Assembly (NCBI RefSeq): GCF_004331995.1
Contig: NZ_SJDT01000004.1
Coordinates: forward strand, 237,697-301,696
Source of the DNA: Arcanobacterium bovis
Lineage (GTDB): Bacteria; Actinomycetota; Actinomycetes; Actinomycetales; Actinomycetaceae
DNA length: 64,000 nucleotides
Direction: 5' to 3'
The position numbers and the translations under genes are program-made. Below are positions 1 through 11,238 of this stretch, piece by piece. The notes under the pieces are model-generated. The model did not search any database and was not told where the DNA came from. It saw only the letters and a program-made list of their open reading frames with translations. Each line of letters starts with the position of its first letter. Positions within the stretch are counted from its first letter, which is position 1.

Positions 1-2
1 AT

Positions 3-1604
3 CTTAGCGAAGAAGATATCCCGGTCGAGATCAAGGTTGAACGCCCTCGATCTCGCGAGCACGGCGACTGGGCAACCAATATTGCCATGCAGCTTGCGAA
101 AAAGGCAGGCACGAATCCACGTGCTTTTGCAGGTATTTTGACTGAAAAGCTGAATGCGAACCCAGATATCACCAAGACGGATATTGCTGGTCCTGGCTTT
201 ATAAACATCACCTTGAATGCGGCAGCAGCCGGCGAATTGGCACGTACGATTCTCACCGCTGGTGAATCTTATGGTCGCAACCAGAGCGCCGAAGGTACGC
301 ATGTGAATCTGGAGTTTGTATCGGCCAATCCAACTGGTCCTATCCACGTGGGCGGCGCCCGCTGGGCTGCTGTAGGCGATTCTTTGGCTCGCATCCTCGA
401 AGCAACGGGTGTGAATGTTACGCGCGAATACTACTTCAACGATCACGGTGCGCAGATTGACCGTTTCTCAAAGTCCTTGCTTGCCCGTGCTCGTGGTCAA
501 GAAGCTCCAGAGGATGGCTACGGTGGTCAGTACATCGAAGATATAGCCAACGAAGTTCTTGGTGCACACCCTGAGGTCACTTTGGCCGAACTTGACGACG
601 CCGCAGCTCAAGAGTTTTTCCGCGAATACGGCGTGAACCTCATGTTCGCCGAAATCAAAAAAGAGCTTGAAGCTTTCCGTGTCCACTTTGATGTGTTCTT
701 CCACGAAGATACGCTGCACAAATCAGGTGCTGTGGATCGCGCTATTGAAACCTTGCGTAGCAAGGGAGTTATTTTCGAGCAAGACGGCGCAACCTGGGTT
801 CGTACCACCGATTTTGGTGACGATAAGGATCGCGTGATTATTAAGTCCGACGGCGATGCGGCTTACTTCGCGGGCGACATCGCCTACTACCTGGACAAGC
901 GTAATCGTGGTGCTGATCAGGTTATTCTCATGCTCGGCGCCGATCACCACGGATACATTGGTCGAATTTATGCCATGACCCGCGCTTTTGGCGATACTGC
1001 TGGAAAGGGCGAAAACCACGAGATTCTCATCGGACAGCTCGTCAATTTGGTGCGCGACGGCGAACCGGTGCGTATGTCGAAACGTGCGGGCACGATCGTC
1101 GTCCTGGCAGATTTGGTGGAAGCAGCAGGGGTTGACGCCGCGCGCTACTCGCTCGTACGCGCAGCGATGGACACTACCCTCGAAATCGATCTGGCTTTGA
1201 TTTCCTCTCATACCAATGAAAATCCGGTGTACTACGTGCAGTATGCTCATGCCCGCACAAAGTCGGTTGACCGCAATGCGGCAGAACACGGCGTTACGCG
1301 CGATAATTTCGATCCGAGCTTGCTCGATTCTGAGGCGGATAACGAACTTTTGGCAACGCTCGCGAAGTATCCAGAGATCGTGTCACAAGCCGCCCAGCTG
1401 CGCGAACCTCATCGGATTGCTCGCTATGTGGAAGACTTAGCCGGCGCATATCACGCTTGGTATGGTAAGTCGAGAGTCACACCACGTGCTGATGAAGAGG
1501 TAACTCCGGTGCATCAGGCGCGTTTGTGGCTTAACGACGCTACTGGTCAAGTTTTGGCCAATGGACTTGGTCTTTTGGGAGTGAGTGCTCCAGATAAGAT
1601 GTAG
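3..1604 (+). CDS. argS: Arginyl-tRNA synthetase, 5' end missing
   Basis: Class I aminoacyl-tRNA synthetase charging tRNA-Arg in the cytoplasm. The reading frame is open from base 3, and the 28 codons before the first internal ATG (87) read as genuine ArgS N-terminal sequence (ending [11 protein letters not shown]), so the true start lies upstream of the window. The HIGH-type signature is HVGGAR in the context [12 protein letters not shown] (about 330-362), and the KMSK-type loop is RMSKRAG (about 1069-1092). The C-terminal part has the helical anticodon-binding domain (ArgS DALR-type) with the conserved YVQYAHAR segment. lysA begins 40 bases downstream on the same strand, the usual actinobacterial order, so the two are probably co-transcribed. 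Nothing looks damaged apart from the window truncation. Confidence 0.97.
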   Translation, partial: LSEEDIPVEIKVERPRSREHGDWATNIAMQLAKKAGTNPRAFAGILTEKLNANPDITKTDIAGPGFINITLNAAAAGELARTILTAGESYGRNQSAEGTHVNLEFVSANPTGPIHVGGARWAAVGDSLARILEATGVNVTREYYFNDHGAQIDRFSKSLLARARGQEAPEDGYGGQYIEDIANEVLGAHPEVTLAELDDAAAQEFFREYGVNLMFAEIKKELEAFRVHFDVFFHEDTLHKSGAVDRAIETLRSKGVIFEQDGATWVRTTDFGDDKDRVIIKSDGDAAYFAGDIAYYLDKRNRGADQVILMLGADHHGYIGRIYAMTRAFGDTAGKGENHEILIGQLVNLVRDGEPVRMSKRAGTIVVLADLVEAAGVDAARYSLVRAAMDTTLEIDLALISSHTNENPVYYVQYAHARTKSVDRNAAEHGVTRDNFDPSLLDSEADNELLATLAKYPEIVSQAAQLREPHRIARYVEDLAGAYHAWYGKSRVTPRADEEVTPVHQARLWLNDATGQVLANGLGLLGVSAPDKM

Positions 1605-1644
1605 TGCTTGACCGAGCTCCGCAAGGAATTCCGAAAGGATAAAT

Positions 1645-3018
1645 ATGAATATGGAACAGCTTGAAGCGCCAGTCCCAGATGGAGCACCTCACGGAGTTTG
1701 GTCAATAAATACAGAGCGTTTGCCTTCGGGTGAATTATGCGTCGCTGGTGTGCCAGTGGGGCAGATCGCGCAGGAGTTTCCCACCCCACGTTTCGTGCTC
1801 GACGCGAATGACGCGCGCTCGCGGGCACGTGCATGGAAAGAGGCGATGGATCAGGCCTTTGCTGATTTGGCCGGCGCGCACGTCTATTACGCTGGAAAAG
1901 CCTTTCTTTCCAAGGCCTTTGCTCGGTGGATGTACGAAGAAGGCCTCCATATCGACACGGCTTCTGAAGGCGAGCTAGTTACTGCATTAGCCGGCGGAGT
2001 GCCAGGTAGTGCGTGTGGTCTGCACGGAAATAACAAATCTCGAGCCGAAATTGAACGAGCTTTGCGCGAAGGCGTAGCCCATATTGTGGTCGATTCGCTC
2101 GCCGAGCTTGAATTTGTCAATGTTGTTGCGCAGGAAAACAACGCCGTCGCTCCAATCTATCTGCGGCTAACTACCGGCGTTCACGCTGGCGGGCACGAGT
2201 TTATTGCCACGGCGCACGAGGATCAGAAATTTGGTCTTTCGGTGACGACGGGCGTGGCGCGGCAAGCGATGGCACGTGCACACGAACTAGAGAACGTGCA
2301 GCTCATCGGTTTGCATTCGCATATTGGATCACAAATCTCGGCAACCGAGGGATTCGCACAGGCGGCGCAAGTTATTTTTGAAGAGCGAGTCTGGGCACAT
2401 GAGCAGGGGATCGCCATCAATGAGATCGATCTCGGCGGTGGCTATGGCATCCGTTATACGGCAGCCGACGATATCGCTCCCAGCCCGCGCGAGTTTGCGC
2501 GGATTCTTGCGCAGGTAGTGCGCGAGCACGTGGAGAAGACCGGTCTACCGGCACCGCTGGTTTCTATCGAGCCGGGCCGTTCGATCGTCGCTCCAGCGAT
2601 GTTTACGCTGTACACGGTGGGTACAGTCAAAGATGTTGCCATTGATTCTGGCGTGCGTACCTATGTTTCGGTAGACGGCGGAATGTCCGATAATATTCGT
2701 CCCGCCCTGTACGAAGCCGATTACACTGCGGCTCTGGCTGCTCGAAATTCACAAGCCCCTACCCAGCGCTGCCGCGTGGTAGGAAAGCACTGCGAATCTG
2801 GAGATATCGTGGTGCGAAATGTAGCCTTGCCGTCCGATATTCATGCTGGTGATTTGCTTGCTGTGCCCGCAACGGGGGCCTATGGGCGGGCGATGGCGTC
2901 TAATTACAATATGTTGCCACGGCCAGGTGTGGTAGCAGTTGAAGACGGCGTACTCACCGAGCTTATTCGCAGCGAGAGTATTGATGACCTTCTCGCTCTC
3001 GATCAAGACCAGCAATAA
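1645..3018 (+). CDS. lysA: Diaminopimelate decarboxylase
   Basis: PLP enzyme that decarboxylates meso-diaminopimelate to L-lysine, the last step of lysine synthesis. The protein has 457 residues, within the range seen in actinobacteria. The PLP lysine is K85 in YYAGKA. The alanine-racemase-like barrel carries HSHIGSQ and GGGYGIRY, and the C-terminal beta domain has EPGRS, DGGMSDNIRP and the CESGD catalytic cysteine motif. The ATG at 1645 follows a GAAAGGA ribosome site; a second ATG at 1651 is possible but less well spaced. It sits between argS and hom, linking the aspartate-family lysine and threonine branches in one cluster. Confidence 0.97.
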   Translation: MNMEQLEAPVPDGAPHGVWSINTERLPSGELCVAGVPVGQIAQEFPTPRFVLDANDARSRARAWKEAMDQAFADLAGAHVYYAGKAFLSKAFARWMYEEGLHIDTASEGELVTALAGGVPGSACGLHGNNKSRAEIERALREGVAHIVVDSLAELEFVNVVAQENNAVAPIYLRLTTGVHAGGHEFIATAHEDQKFGLSVTTGVARQAMARAHELENVQLIGLHSHIGSQISATEGFAQAAQVIFEERVWAHEQGIAINEIDLGGGYGIRYTAADDIAPSPREFARILAQVVREHVEKTGLPAPLVSIEPGRSIVAPAMFTLYTVGTVKDVAIDSGVRTYVSVDGGMSDNIRPALYEADYTAALAARNSQAPTQRCRVVGKHCESGDIVVRNVALPSDIHAGDLLAVPATGAYGRAMASNYNMLPRPGVVAVEDGVLTELIRSESIDDLLALDQDQQ

Positions 3019-3029
3019 CGTACAGAGTA

Positions 3030-4382
3030 GTGGTGGAACTAGTGGAAAACGCAGAAAAAACGGTCAAGATCGCGCTATTGGGTTGCGGTACGGTTGGCAC
3101 TCAAGTGGCGCGGTTACTCAATGAGCAATCCGCACTTCTCGCAGCCCGCGCCGGGGCGAAGCTCGAGCTCATCGGGATTGCAGTCAATAATTTAGATGCG
3201 CAACGCGACCCTTCGATTGACCGCACCTTGCTCACGGACGATCCTTATTCGCTCATCTCGAAAGCGGATATCGTTATTGAACTAATCGGCGGAATCGAAC
3301 CCGCTCGCACTCTCGTACGTGCAGCGCTCAGTAGTGGAGCGAGCGTCGTCACCGGAAATAAAGCGCTACTGGCCACACACGGCCCTGAGCTTTATGACCT
3401 CGCTACCCAAAGCGACGTCGATCTTTATTACGAAGCTGCCGTGGCAGGAGCCGTGCCCGTTGTATACGGTTTGCGCGAGTCCTTGGCGGGCGACCAGGTC
3501 AATACCGTCATGGGCATAATGAACGGCACCACGAACTTCATTCTCGATGCAATGACGACGCAGGGTATGGATTTCGATTCGGCGCTTAAACTTGCGCAGG
3601 ATCTCGGTTTCGCTGAGGCCGATCCTTCGGCTGACGTGGATGGTTACGACGCCGGAGCCAAAATTGCGATTCTGGCTTCCCTTGCGTTCCACACCCGTGT
3701 GAGCTTGGATGATGTGAAAGTCGACGGTATTCGTGCGATTAGTTCTGACGATATCGCCTCGGCGGATGCTGCCGGGTACGTGATAAAGCTGATTGCGCGG
3801 GCGCATCGCCACAGTGATGAGGGCGGCGAGACAGGTATCGAGATGTCGGTGAGCCCAACTCTCGTGGCCAAGGATCATCCGCTTGCCTCGGTGCATGGTT
3901 CCTTTAACGCGGTGCTAATTGAAGCAAAATCTGCCGATCAACTCATGTTTTACGGGCGGGGTGCTGGCGGTGCGCCAACCGCATCGGCGGTGCTTTCGGA
4001 TGTGGTAGCTGCTGCAGCGAAACGAGTGATAGGTGGGCACGCTCCGCGCGAAGTCATTTATGGAAATTTGCCAGTTCTTCCAGCTGCTGAGTTCAGCTCG
4101 CGGTACTACATCAAATTGGAAGTTGCAGATGCAGTTGGCGTATTGGCTGGTCTCACTCAGCGTTTTGCGGCAGCGGGAGTGTCTATTTCCTCGGTGATCC
4201 AAAATAGGGCAGACGGAAGATCTGAGTCGGCTCGATCCGAAACGCATTCGGCGCAAAACGCTCAGATCACAATAATTACCCACGTTGTGCGGCAAGCAGC
4301 TATCGATCATGTGATTGAAGAACTGAAAGAATCGGCCGATGTAATCGGTGTAACAAGCATCTTGAAGGTGGAGGAAAACTGA
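3030..4382 (+). CDS. hom: Homoserine dehydrogenase
   Basis: NAD(P)-dependent reduction of aspartate semialdehyde to homoserine, the branch point to threonine and methionine. The 450-residue protein starts with a Rossmann motif ([12 protein letters not shown]). The catalytic domain has GTTNFIL and the signature [17 protein letters not shown], and a C-terminal ACT domain (about residues 355-445) probably gives allosteric feedback by threonine. GTG codons at 3030, 3033 and 3042 are all possible starts; the first is used here. The stop codon shares one base with the thrC start (TGATG), indicating translational coupling. Confidence 0.96.
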   Translation: MVELVENAEKTVKIALLGCGTVGTQVARLLNEQSALLAARAGAKLELIGIAVNNLDAQRDPSIDRTLLTDDPYSLISKADIVIELIGGIEPARTLVRAALSSGASVVTGNKALLATHGPELYDLATQSDVDLYYEAAVAGAVPVVYGLRESLAGDQVNTVMGIMNGTTNFILDAMTTQGMDFDSALKLAQDLGFAEADPSADVDGYDAGAKIAILASLAFHTRVSLDDVKVDGIRAISSDDIASADAAGYVIKLIARAHRHSDEGGETGIEMSVSPTLVAKDHPLASVHGSFNAVLIEAKSADQLMFYGRGAGGAPTASAVLSDVVAAAAKRVIGGHAPREVIYGNLPVLPAAEFSSRYYIKLEVADAVGVLAGLTQRFAAAGVSISSVIQNRADGRSESARSETHSAQNAQITIITHVVRQAAIDHVIEELKESADVIGVTSILKVEEN

Positions 4383-5482
4383 TGGCACATCAATGGCGAG
4401 GACTCATTAACGAATACCGCGAGCGCCTGCCGTTCGCAAAGAACGACCCCGTCGTCACCCTCCTCGAGGGAGGAACGCCGCTCGTTTACGCCCAGGCCTT
4501 GAGCGATCTGGTTTCTGCCGAAGTGTTCGTAAAGGTTGAAGGAGCGAATCCTACTGGATCGTTCAAAGACCGTGGTATGACCACTGCAATCTCTCATGTT
4601 TTGCAAAGCGACACCAAGATTGTGGCCTGTGCGTCTACCGGCAATACCTCGGCTTCTGCTGCCGCCTATGCGGTGGCGGCGGGTTTGGAATGTGCGGTTA
4701 TCCTTCCTGCTGGCAAAATCGCTGCTGGTAAATTGGCGCAGGCGATTGTGCACGGTGCGAAGCTAGTAGCTGTGGATGGAAATTTTGACGATTGTCTCAA
4801 TATTGTGCGCGAGCTGACCCAGAATTATCCGGTGGCGCTCGTTAACTCAGTAAATCCCTATCGCTTGCAGGGGCAAAAGACGGCCGCTTTTGAAATCGTG
4901 GACGCGCTCGGCGACGCACCAGATATCCATGTGTTGCCAGTAGGCAATGCAGGCAATATTTCCGCATATTGGATGGGATATAACGAGTATGCAGGCAAAT
5001 TAACGGCGGCTTCAATTGAGGAGTCGGCACTTTCGCTCGATCCGGTAGCTACGAAAGTTCCGCAGATGTGGGGAATCCAGGCATGGGGTGCGGCACCATT
5101 TGTGCTGGGGCATCCAGTGGCACAGCCTGAGACGATTGCGACGGCGATTCGGATTGGCAATCCTGCTTCTTGGGATTACGCCCAAGCAGCGAAAACGGAT
5201 TCGCACGGTTGGATTGATCGAGTTACTGACGACGAAATCTTGCACGCGCAGTCTGTATTGGCTGCACAGGTGGGAATTTTCGTAGAACCAGCGTCGGCAG
5301 CATCGGTGGCTGGTCTTATTAAGGCAGCTCAGGCAGGGAAAGTTCCAAAAGGCGCGCGCATTGTGTGTACGGTGACTGGAAATGGTTTGAAAGATACCGC
5401 TACCGCGCTTGGAAATGCCGAGCTCACGTTCGAACCGATTGAGCCTCACGTACAAGCTGCCGTGAGTGCTCTAGAATTGTGA
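4382..5482 (+). CDS. thrC: Threonine synthase
   Basis: PLP-dependent conversion of O-phosphohomoserine to threonine. With 366 residues it is the short fold-type II form common in actinobacteria. The PLP lysine is K62 in GSFKDRG, and the phosphate-binding loop appears as [11 protein letters not shown]. It overlaps hom by one base and is followed 112 bases later by thrB, so hom-thrC-thrB is the usual actinobacterial threonine cluster. Confidence 0.96.
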   Translation: MAHQWRGLINEYRERLPFAKNDPVVTLLEGGTPLVYAQALSDLVSAEVFVKVEGANPTGSFKDRGMTTAISHVLQSDTKIVACASTGNTSASAAAYAVAAGLECAVILPAGKIAAGKLAQAIVHGAKLVAVDGNFDDCLNIVRELTQNYPVALVNSVNPYRLQGQKTAAFEIVDALGDAPDIHVLPVGNAGNISAYWMGYNEYAGKLTAASIEESALSLDPVATKVPQMWGIQAWGAAPFVLGHPVAQPETIATAIRIGNPASWDYAQAAKTDSHGWIDRVTDDEILHAQSVLAAQVGIFVEPASAASVAGLIKAAQAGKVPKGARIVCTVTGNGLKDTATALGNAELTFEPIEPHVQAAVSALEL

Positions 5483-5594
5483 GTGCTCCGACGTCGTCAG
5501 GGCGTAGACGCCGTGTGCGAGCGGTTAACGACATCGGTACGTGGAAACTTTACACCGCGATGGTGTGGCGATACTGGGAAAGGTTCAGAGCTTT

Positions 5595-6506
5595 ATGCGA
5601 TTGATCAATAGCCATGCGCGGGTGCGTGTGCCTGCTACCTCGGGAAATCTAGGTCCAGGCTTTGATTCGATGGGAATGGCTCACGATCTGTGGGACGAAG
5701 TCGCAGTAACGCTTACCACCGGAGCATCGCGTGTGGTGATTCTTGGCGAGGGATCGCAAACACTTCCGCGCGATGAAAGCCACCTTATCGTGCAGACTAT
5801 CAAGACGACGCTCGAACGCCTCGGGGCTCCAAGCTCAGGCATTGATCTTGTATGTAGAAATAAAATTCCGCACGGTCGTGGATTGGGTTCCTCAGCTGCG
5901 GCGATTGTGGCGGCAATAATGCTGGTTAAAGGGCTAATTGACCGCCCGGACGCCCTCGATGAAGCCGCGATGTTGAAACTTGCCACTGAGTTTGAGGGAC
6001 ATCCAGACAATGCTGCTCCCGCGATCTACGGTGGAGCTACCCTCTCGTGGGGTGAAGGCGACGGGCTTGAAACGGCTCGATTGAATGTGTCGCCTAACGT
6101 CAAGACGGCGTTGCTCGTTCCCAACGAAGTGCTTCCCACCTCGCAAGCTCGATCAGTATTGCCCAGTGCCGTTCCGCATCGCGATGCCGTATTTAACTCC
6201 GCTCGATCTGCTTTGCTGGTACATGCGCTTGAACATCAACCTGAACTGCTCTTTGCCGCCACTGCCGACAAACTCCACCAGGATTATCGGGCAGATTCGA
6301 TGCCAAAGAGCGCCGCGATGTTAGAGGCGTTGCGAGCGGCAAATTGGCCGGCTGTGATTTCGGGAGCGGGTCCAACGATTCTCGTATTTGCCCATATTGA
6401 TGCACCCATGGCAAAAATTCTTGGCGAGCAGGGCTTTAGAGTTATCAATTCGACTCAAGTGCGCGGTGCACATTTTGTTGATGATAACGGTAACGTACAA
6501 AGCTGA
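5595..6506 (+). CDS. thrB: Homoserine kinase
   Basis: GHMP-family kinase phosphorylating homoserine, the substrate supplier for ThrC. The frame is open back to a GTG at 5541, but the ATG at 5595 (MRLINSHARVRVPATSGN) is preferred. It has a GGGAAAGG ribosome site ten bases upstream and matches the family N-terminus, giving 303 residues. The ATP loop is GRGLGSSAAA; the C-terminal GHMP motif is SGAGPT. It is the last gene of the threonine cluster, followed by a 398-base gap before rho. Confidence 0.95.
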   Translation: MRLINSHARVRVPATSGNLGPGFDSMGMAHDLWDEVAVTLTTGASRVVILGEGSQTLPRDESHLIVQTIKTTLERLGAPSSGIDLVCRNKIPHGRGLGSSAAAIVAAIMLVKGLIDRPDALDEAAMLKLATEFEGHPDNAAPAIYGGATLSWGEGDGLETARLNVSPNVKTALLVPNEVLPTSQARSVLPSAVPHRDAVFNSARSALLVHALEHQPELLFAATADKLHQDYRADSMPKSAAMLEALRAANWPAVISGAGPTILVFAHIDAPMAKILGEQGFRVINSTQVRGAHFVDDNGNVQS

Positions 6507-6904
6507 AACAGTAAGGCTTAGTGCGGTTGTTGTGTTACACGGTCGCGCGGCTGCATAACCTAGTGATGCAAGGTGTACAGCGCTGTGCTGCGAGCTATAC
6601 TTCCGATGCATATTTGAGGTGCGACATCAAGAATCATAGAGGTAGAACACAATTAAGAGCTTAAGATTTCGAAAGTGTTTTACTTGCGTGTAGTATTGCA
6701 ACTAGACAGCAGTTGTTTGGTTAAACCAATCGATCACATGCTGTGCCGCTCGATAAGGTCAAAGAGTCGGCGGCTCGGTTTCAAGCATTCCAATTGTGTT
6801 ATGCATGAACTATTTTTCTGTCTAAATTTATTATCCTCGTGACTTTCCGAGGACGAATCATCACAAGAACAACGTACCGAAGTGGTACCCGGGGAAGGAA
6901 CCTC
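6507..6904 (+). promoter_or_regulatory. Long thrB-rho gap, probable rho leader
   Basis: This 398-base stretch holds no convincing gene. It contains a possible -10 box TATACT (6596-6601). Just upstream is a perfect 10-base palindrome, ACAGCGCTGT (6577-6586), and a flanking inverted repeat TGCAT/ATGCA. A second A+T-rich patch precedes 6839. No clear -35 consensus is visible. Long 5' leaders before rho are known in other bacteria, where Rho can regulate itself, so the gap may be an untranslated leader; this is inference. Confidence 0.35.
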
Positions 6905-8686
6905 GTGAGCGAAACCTCCACCAAGACCAGCGGTTCACTGGCAAGCAAACTTTTGCCGGAGCTGAAGCAAATTGCAGCTTCGATGGGTATTAAAATGCCC
7001 CCTAAATCGCGTAAAGCAGACTACGTTGCAGCCATTTCACAAGCAGGATCTGCGGCGAAGTCTACGTCTTCTCAGGAAGCTGCTGCGCCTTCGCGCGAGC
7101 GCAGGTCAAAGGCTCAAACCTCTGCCAAATCGAGCGATAAGATCTCAACCCAGAACGACGAGCAAGCCACTCCTGCAGCTGAAGGAACCGAAAATATCTT
7201 CGGTGACTTGCCACGTCGCAGTCGTAACCGGAACCGCAGCGCCGATCGCGACGGCGTAGAACGCCGTCCTCGTGTGCGCCGCGAAGCAGAAGAACTCTCG
7301 GCGCAAGACAAGCAAGCTGCATTAGAAGCGCTGGGCGAGGCTGCCGAACGCCGTGCCGCTGAGCAGCAGCGCGATGGGGAAGGCGACGACGAAAACCCAC
7401 GTCGTAACCGCAATCGTCGCGAACGCAACCGCAACAACCGCCGCGAAAATCCACGCAACCGCAACAACCGCCGCGATGGAGCGCCTAATAATGCGCGCGC
7501 TGATATTGTGGACGTCGAAGACGAGGCTACCGACGAAGAAGTACTCATTCCAGTAGCCGGAATCCTCGATATTTCTGGAACCAATGCCTACTTGCGCACG
7601 GGTGGTTATCTGCCTGGCAAGAACGATGCTTACGTTTCACAGCAGATTATCAAGAAGTTTGGTTTGCGTCGTGGCGACGCCGTGGCAGGTGCGGTGCGTT
7701 CGGTAACCGAAGCTAGCGTGCGTCGCGGTCAGCGCCAGCACAAATACAATCCGCTGGTAGAAGTCACCGCTATTAATGGCCTATCGCCAGAAGAAAGTGC
7801 CAAGCGTCCAGAGTTCAATAAACTGACGCCACTTTATCCGCAGGATATGTTGCGTATGGAAACCACGCAAAATGCGCTCACTACCCGCATTGTTGATTTG
7901 GTAGCGCCAATTGGCAAGGGGCAGCGCGGTTTGATTGTGTCTCCGCCAAAAGCGGGCAAAACTGTCGTGATGCAGCAGTTGGCGATGGCCATTGCAAAGA
8001 ATGATCCAAATGTTCATCTCATGGTGGTACTCGTCGACGAACGCCCTGAGGAAGTCACCGACATGCAGCGTTTGGTCAAGGGTGAGGTCATTGCTTCAAC
8101 GTTTGACCGTCCGGCTACCGATCACACCATCGTTGCAGAGCTCGCCGTTGAGCGTGCCAAGCGTTTGGTAGAACTCGGGCAAGACGTCGTCATCCTCCTC
8201 GATTCACTCACTCGCCTTTCGCGTGCCTACAACTTGGCAGCTCCGGCTTCTGGACGCATTCTCTCTGGTGGCGTGGACGCTGCTGCGCTTTACCCGCCAA
8301 AGAAGTTCTTTGGTGCTGCGCGCAATATTGAAAATGGCGGTTCGCTCACGATCATCGCTTCGGCGCTTGTGGAAACTGGATCGAAGATGGACGAAGTGAT
8401 CTTCGAAGAGTTCAAGGGCACCGGAAATATGGAATTGCGTCTGTCTCGTCAATTGGCGGATCGCCGTATTTTCCCTGCTGTTGACATTAATGCCTCGGGT
8501 ACTCGCCGCGAAGAACAACTGTTCAGCAACGAAGAATTGCAGATCGTATGGCATCTTCGTCGCGCATTGGGCACTCTCGATGTGCAGGAAGCTTCGGATT
8601 ACCTGCTTAATCGTCTGCGTAAGACTGAGTCCAACAAGGAATTCTTGGTCTCGATCGTGCGTGGTATGCAGAACAACGCTGAATAA
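6905..8686 (+). CDS. rho: Transcription termination factor Rho
   Basis: Hexameric RNA-dependent ATPase/helicase that terminates transcription. The GTG at 6905 is chosen because GGGGAAGGA lies five bases upstream and the protein then begins directly with a Rho N-terminal domain ([16 protein letters not shown]). Alternative upstream starts, such as 6839, add an unrelated tail. The 593-residue product has a charged Arg/Asn/Glu-rich insertion (about residues 95-210, with repeated RNRNNRR units) typical of actinobacterial Rho. The RNA-binding domain follows ([13 protein letters not shown]), then Walker A (PPKAGKT, nt about 7948) and Walker B/Q-loop ([15 protein letters not shown]). A strong stem-loop follows the gene. 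Confidence 0.97.
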   Translation: MSETSTKTSGSLASKLLPELKQIAASMGIKMPPKSRKADYVAAISQAGSAAKSTSSQEAAAPSRERRSKAQTSAKSSDKISTQNDEQATPAAEGTENIFGDLPRRSRNRNRSADRDGVERRPRVRREAEELSAQDKQAALEALGEAAERRAAEQQRDGEGDDENPRRNRNRRERNRNNRRENPRNRNNRRDGAPNNARADIVDVEDEATDEEVLIPVAGILDISGTNAYLRTGGYLPGKNDAYVSQQIIKKFGLRRGDAVAGAVRSVTEASVRRGQRQHKYNPLVEVTAINGLSPEESAKRPEFNKLTPLYPQDMLRMETTQNALTTRIVDLVAPIGKGQRGLIVSPPKAGKTVVMQQLAMAIAKNDPNVHLMVVLVDERPEEVTDMQRLVKGEVIASTFDRPATDHTIVAELAVERAKRLVELGQDVVILLDSLTRLSRAYNLAAPASGRILSGGVDAAALYPPKKFFGAARNIENGGSLTIIASALVETGSKMDEVIFEEFKGTGNMELRLSRQLADRRIFPAVDINASGTRREEQLFSNEELQIVWHLRRALGTLDVQEASDYLLNRLRKTESNKEFLVSIVRGMQNNAE

Positions 8687-8703
8687 AACTGAGCTAATTG
8701 GCT

Positions 8704-8747
8704 GTAGCGCCACGCGAATGAGCACTTGCTCACGTCGGTGGCGCTAC
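8704..8747 (+). terminator. Stem-loop after rho
   Basis: Ten-base perfect arms (8704-8713 and 8738-8747) with a nested ATGAGC/GCTCAC pairing. No U-tract follows, so it may be a U-less actinobacterial terminator or an RNA-stabilising hairpin. Confidence 0.6.
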
Positions 8748-8877
8748 TGTGCCGAAAAGTGATTTAATATAGCGTCGGCTTCTGGTTCACCACTTCGCAG
8801 CTTCGGCAAGCTTAGGCCAGTTCATACTGTTCAAGTGCGCTGTGGACCCAGGGCGTTAAACGATCCAAGGAGAAAAA

Positions 8878-9090
8878 ATGAAGCAGGGAATCCACCCTAC
8901 ATACGAAACCATTCGTGTTAGCTGCACCTGCGGCAACGAATTCGAAACCCGTTCCACTGTTGACGGCGGGGAGCTGCGCGTAGATGTATGCTCAGCATGC
9001 CATCCGTTCTACACCGGTAAGCAGAAGATTCTGGACACCGGCGGACGTGTTGCACGCTTCGAAGCACGTTTCGGCAAGCGCGCCAAGTAG
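8878..9090 (+). CDS. rpmE: 50S ribosomal protein L31
   Basis: Small 70-residue protein of the large ribosomal subunit. It has the four cysteines of the zinc-binding (C+) form (C16, C18, C38, C41, in SCTCG and [11 protein letters not shown]), so it is the zinc-containing paralogue rather than the zinc-free, starvation-induced type. The start has an AAGGAGA ribosome site. The gene stands alone between two hairpins, downstream of rho as in mycobacteria. Confidence 0.96.
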   Translation: MKQGIHPTYETIRVSCTCGNEFETRSTVDGGELRVDVCSACHPFYTGKQKILDTGGRVARFEARFGKRAK

Positions 9091-9099
9091 CTAGTCTTT

Positions 9100-9138
9100 C
9101 GAACGCCGGTACTGGATGGTACCGGCGTTCGCGCTATT
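9100..9138 (+). terminator. Rho-independent terminator after rpmE
   Basis: Thirteen-base perfect GC-rich stem (9100-9112 with 9119-9131), loop TGGATG, followed by CGCTATTTT. It lies 10 bases past the rpmE stop and separates it from prfA. Confidence 0.85.
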
Positions 9139-9203
9139 TTGGAACGGCAAAATCTGGTGTGTGCCCAGTTAAGCACAGTAATGATTGAGGGATGAGAATT
9201 ATT

Positions 9204-10304
9204 ATGGAGAGATTTCCGGCAGCAGTTGCAATGGTTGCGGAGCACAAAGACATCGAAGCACAGATGTCCTCACCGGAGGTTTTGGCCAACCCAGATAAAC
9301 TGCGTTCTCTTGGTCGGCGCTATGCGGAGCTTGGGCGAGTAGTAACCCGCTTCAATAAATGGGAACAGGCCGAGCAGGACCTGAGCGAGACGCGTGAGAT
9401 CGTTGAGATGGGCGGCGAAGATGGTGAATTGTTCGCTGCAGAATTGCCGCGTCTTGAAGAAGCTGCGCAACAAGCAGCCGATGAACTACGTGATGCCCTC
9501 ATTCCACGCGATCCCGATGATCTACGTGATGCAATTTTGGAAGTGAAAGCAGGTGAAGGCGGCGAAGAATCAGCACTATTTGCTGGAGATTTGCTGCGTA
9601 TGTACCTGCGTTATGCCGAGTCAAAGGGATGGACTACTCAGATTCTTTCGGCAACAACCACTGATCTCGGTGGTTACAAAGACGTGCAAGTTGCTGTGAA
9701 AGCGAAAGTCGTTCCAGAAGATCCGGCCGACGGCGTATGGTCGCATCTCAAATTTGAAGCCGGTGTTCACCGAGTCCAGCGTGTGCCCGTGACGGAAACT
9801 CAAGGGCGTATTCACACCTCAGCAGCGGGTGTGCTGGTATTCGCCGAAGTAGATGATCCAGGCGAAATTGAAATCAACGATAATGACCTGCGTATCGACG
9901 TATTCCGTTCTTCTGGTCCGGGTGGACAGTCGGTGAATACTACCGATTCGGCAGTGCGCATCACCCACCTTCCCACTGGGATTACTGTTTCGATGCAAGA
10001 CGAGAAATCGCAGATCAAGAACCGTGAATCTGCAATGCGTGTGCTGCGTGCACGACTGCGCCAAAAGCAACTCGACGAGCAGGCCGCAGCAGAAGCAGAC
10101 GCGCGTCGTTCCCAAGTTCGTACAGTTGACCGTTCAGAACGTGTGCGCACCTATAACTTCCCAGAAAACCGCATATCTGATCACCGCACCGGCTATAAAG
10201 CCCATAACTTGGACGCTGTTCTCAATGGCGATCTCCAAGCAGTGATTAATTCTTTGCGTGATATGGACGAAGCGGACCGTCTTCAAAACGCCACTGAGCA
10301 GTGA
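9204..10304 (+). CDS. prfA: Peptide chain release factor 1
   Basis: Class I release factor recognising UAA and UAG and triggering hydrolysis of the nascent chain. The universal GGQ motif is in [16 protein letters not shown], and the central domain is well conserved. Two starts are possible: ATG 9192 (MRIIMERF) sits directly against the GAGG ribosome site, whereas ATG 9204 lies 11-12 bases from it and fits the family N-terminus, giving 366 residues. It is followed after four bases by prmC, which methylates the GGQ glutamine of this protein, so coupled expression makes sense. Confidence 0.95.
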   Translation: MERFPAAVAMVAEHKDIEAQMSSPEVLANPDKLRSLGRRYAELGRVVTRFNKWEQAEQDLSETREIVEMGGEDGELFAAELPRLEEAAQQAADELRDALIPRDPDDLRDAILEVKAGEGGEESALFAGDLLRMYLRYAESKGWTTQILSATTTDLGGYKDVQVAVKAKVVPEDPADGVWSHLKFEAGVHRVQRVPVTETQGRIHTSAAGVLVFAEVDDPGEIEINDNDLRIDVFRSSGPGGQSVNTTDSAVRITHLPTGITVSMQDEKSQIKNRESAMRVLRARLRQKQLDEQAAAEADARRSQVRTVDRSERVRTYNFPENRISDHRTGYKAHNLDAVLNGDLQAVINSLRDMDEADRLQNATEQ

Positions 10305-10308
10305 TTTT

Positions 10309-11238
10309 ATGGTCACAACCAGCTGGCAAGTTCCACTTTCGCAAGCGATACAACAGTTGTGTGACGCCGGTGTACCAAGCCCCAAATATGACGCACGATC
10401 TCTAGCCGAGCACTGTTTCGGACGTGTGCCAGTGGCATCGGAACCGATTTCTGCGCAAATGCAGGCTTCGTTCGAAGCTTTGGTCCGACGTCGGGCTGAA
10501 CGTGAGCCTTTGCAACACATCCTTGGAACTATGTGGTTTCGCTACCTCGAACTCGAATCTCGCCCCGGCGTCTTTATCACTCGCCCCGAAACAGAACTTG
10601 TAGCGCAAGCGGCAATAGACGAGGCAAATCGGCTGATAAAAGATGGTATTGAGAATCCAAGAATTCTCGATCTATGCACTGGATCGGGCGCGATTGCCAT
10701 TTCAATTGCCACGGAAGTTCCGCAGTGCCAGGTCACGGCCGTGGAACTAAGCGAGGTGGCTTTCGAATCTGCGCAGCGCAATAATGCGGCGTATGGCAAT
10801 AGAGTTGAGCTGGTCCAGGCAGATGCGCTCCAATTTGGGATTGAAGTGAAGCCAAGTGCAGTAGCAACGGTCGATACTCGCGCAGCGTCGCCGGTGGAAA
10901 AGAACACATCCTCGCCTAGCAGCGAAGAATGTGTCAACGAATATTTTGACGTTGTGGTGTCTAATCCGCCTTACGTGCCGCGTTACCACGATCTTGCACC
11001 TGAGGTACTTTCCGATCCGCACATGGCGCTGTTTGGGGGAGGAGACGATGGCTTGGAGTTTCCCACCGCTTTGATCGCCCACGCAGCGAAAATTCTCAAG
11101 CCAGGAGCGCTATTGGTGATGGAACATGCAGATGAGCAGGGAAAAGCGTTGAGGGAGACGGCAGGGCAGTATTTTTCGCAGGTGCGCACTGGCACAGATT
11201 ACTCTGGGGCAGATCGCTGGCTGTGGGCGCGAAAATGA
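10309..11238 (+). CDS. prmC: Release factor glutamine methyltransferase
   Basis: SAM-dependent N5-glutamine methyltransferase modifying the GGQ motif of release factors. The frame is open from 10258 inside prfA, but ATG 10309 (MVTTSWQVPL) directly after the prfA stop is the better start (309 residues). It has the SAM loop LDLCTGSGAIAIS and the catalytic NPPY motif (VSNPPYVPRYH). A low-complexity insertion of about 30 residues (Ser/Ala/Glu-rich, about residues 185-212) splits the methyltransferase fold just before NPPY and is unusual. Confidence 0.93.
   Translation: MVTTSWQVPLSQAIQQLCDAGVPSPKYDARSLAEHCFGRVPVASEPISAQMQASFEALVRRRAEREPLQHILGTMWFRYLELESRPGVFITRPETELVAQAAIDEANRLIKDGIENPRILDLCTGSGAIAISIATEVPQCQVTAVELSEVAFESAQRNNAAYGNRVELVQADALQFGIEVKPSAVATVDTRAASPVEKNTSSPSSEECVNEYFDVVVSNPPYVPRYHDLAPEVLSDPHMALFGGGDDGLEFPTALIAHAAKILKPGALLVMEHADEQGKALRETAGQYFSQVRTGTDYSGADRWLWARK

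Noticed and set aside
723..1289. 188-codon minus-strand frame in argS
   Set aside because: Antisense of the ArgS catalytic region, no start signal, no homology recognised.
3019..5594. Threonine attenuator or riboswitch in the hom-thrC-thrB cluster
   Set aside because: Gaps are short and show no Thr-codon-rich leader peptide or known riboswitch fold.
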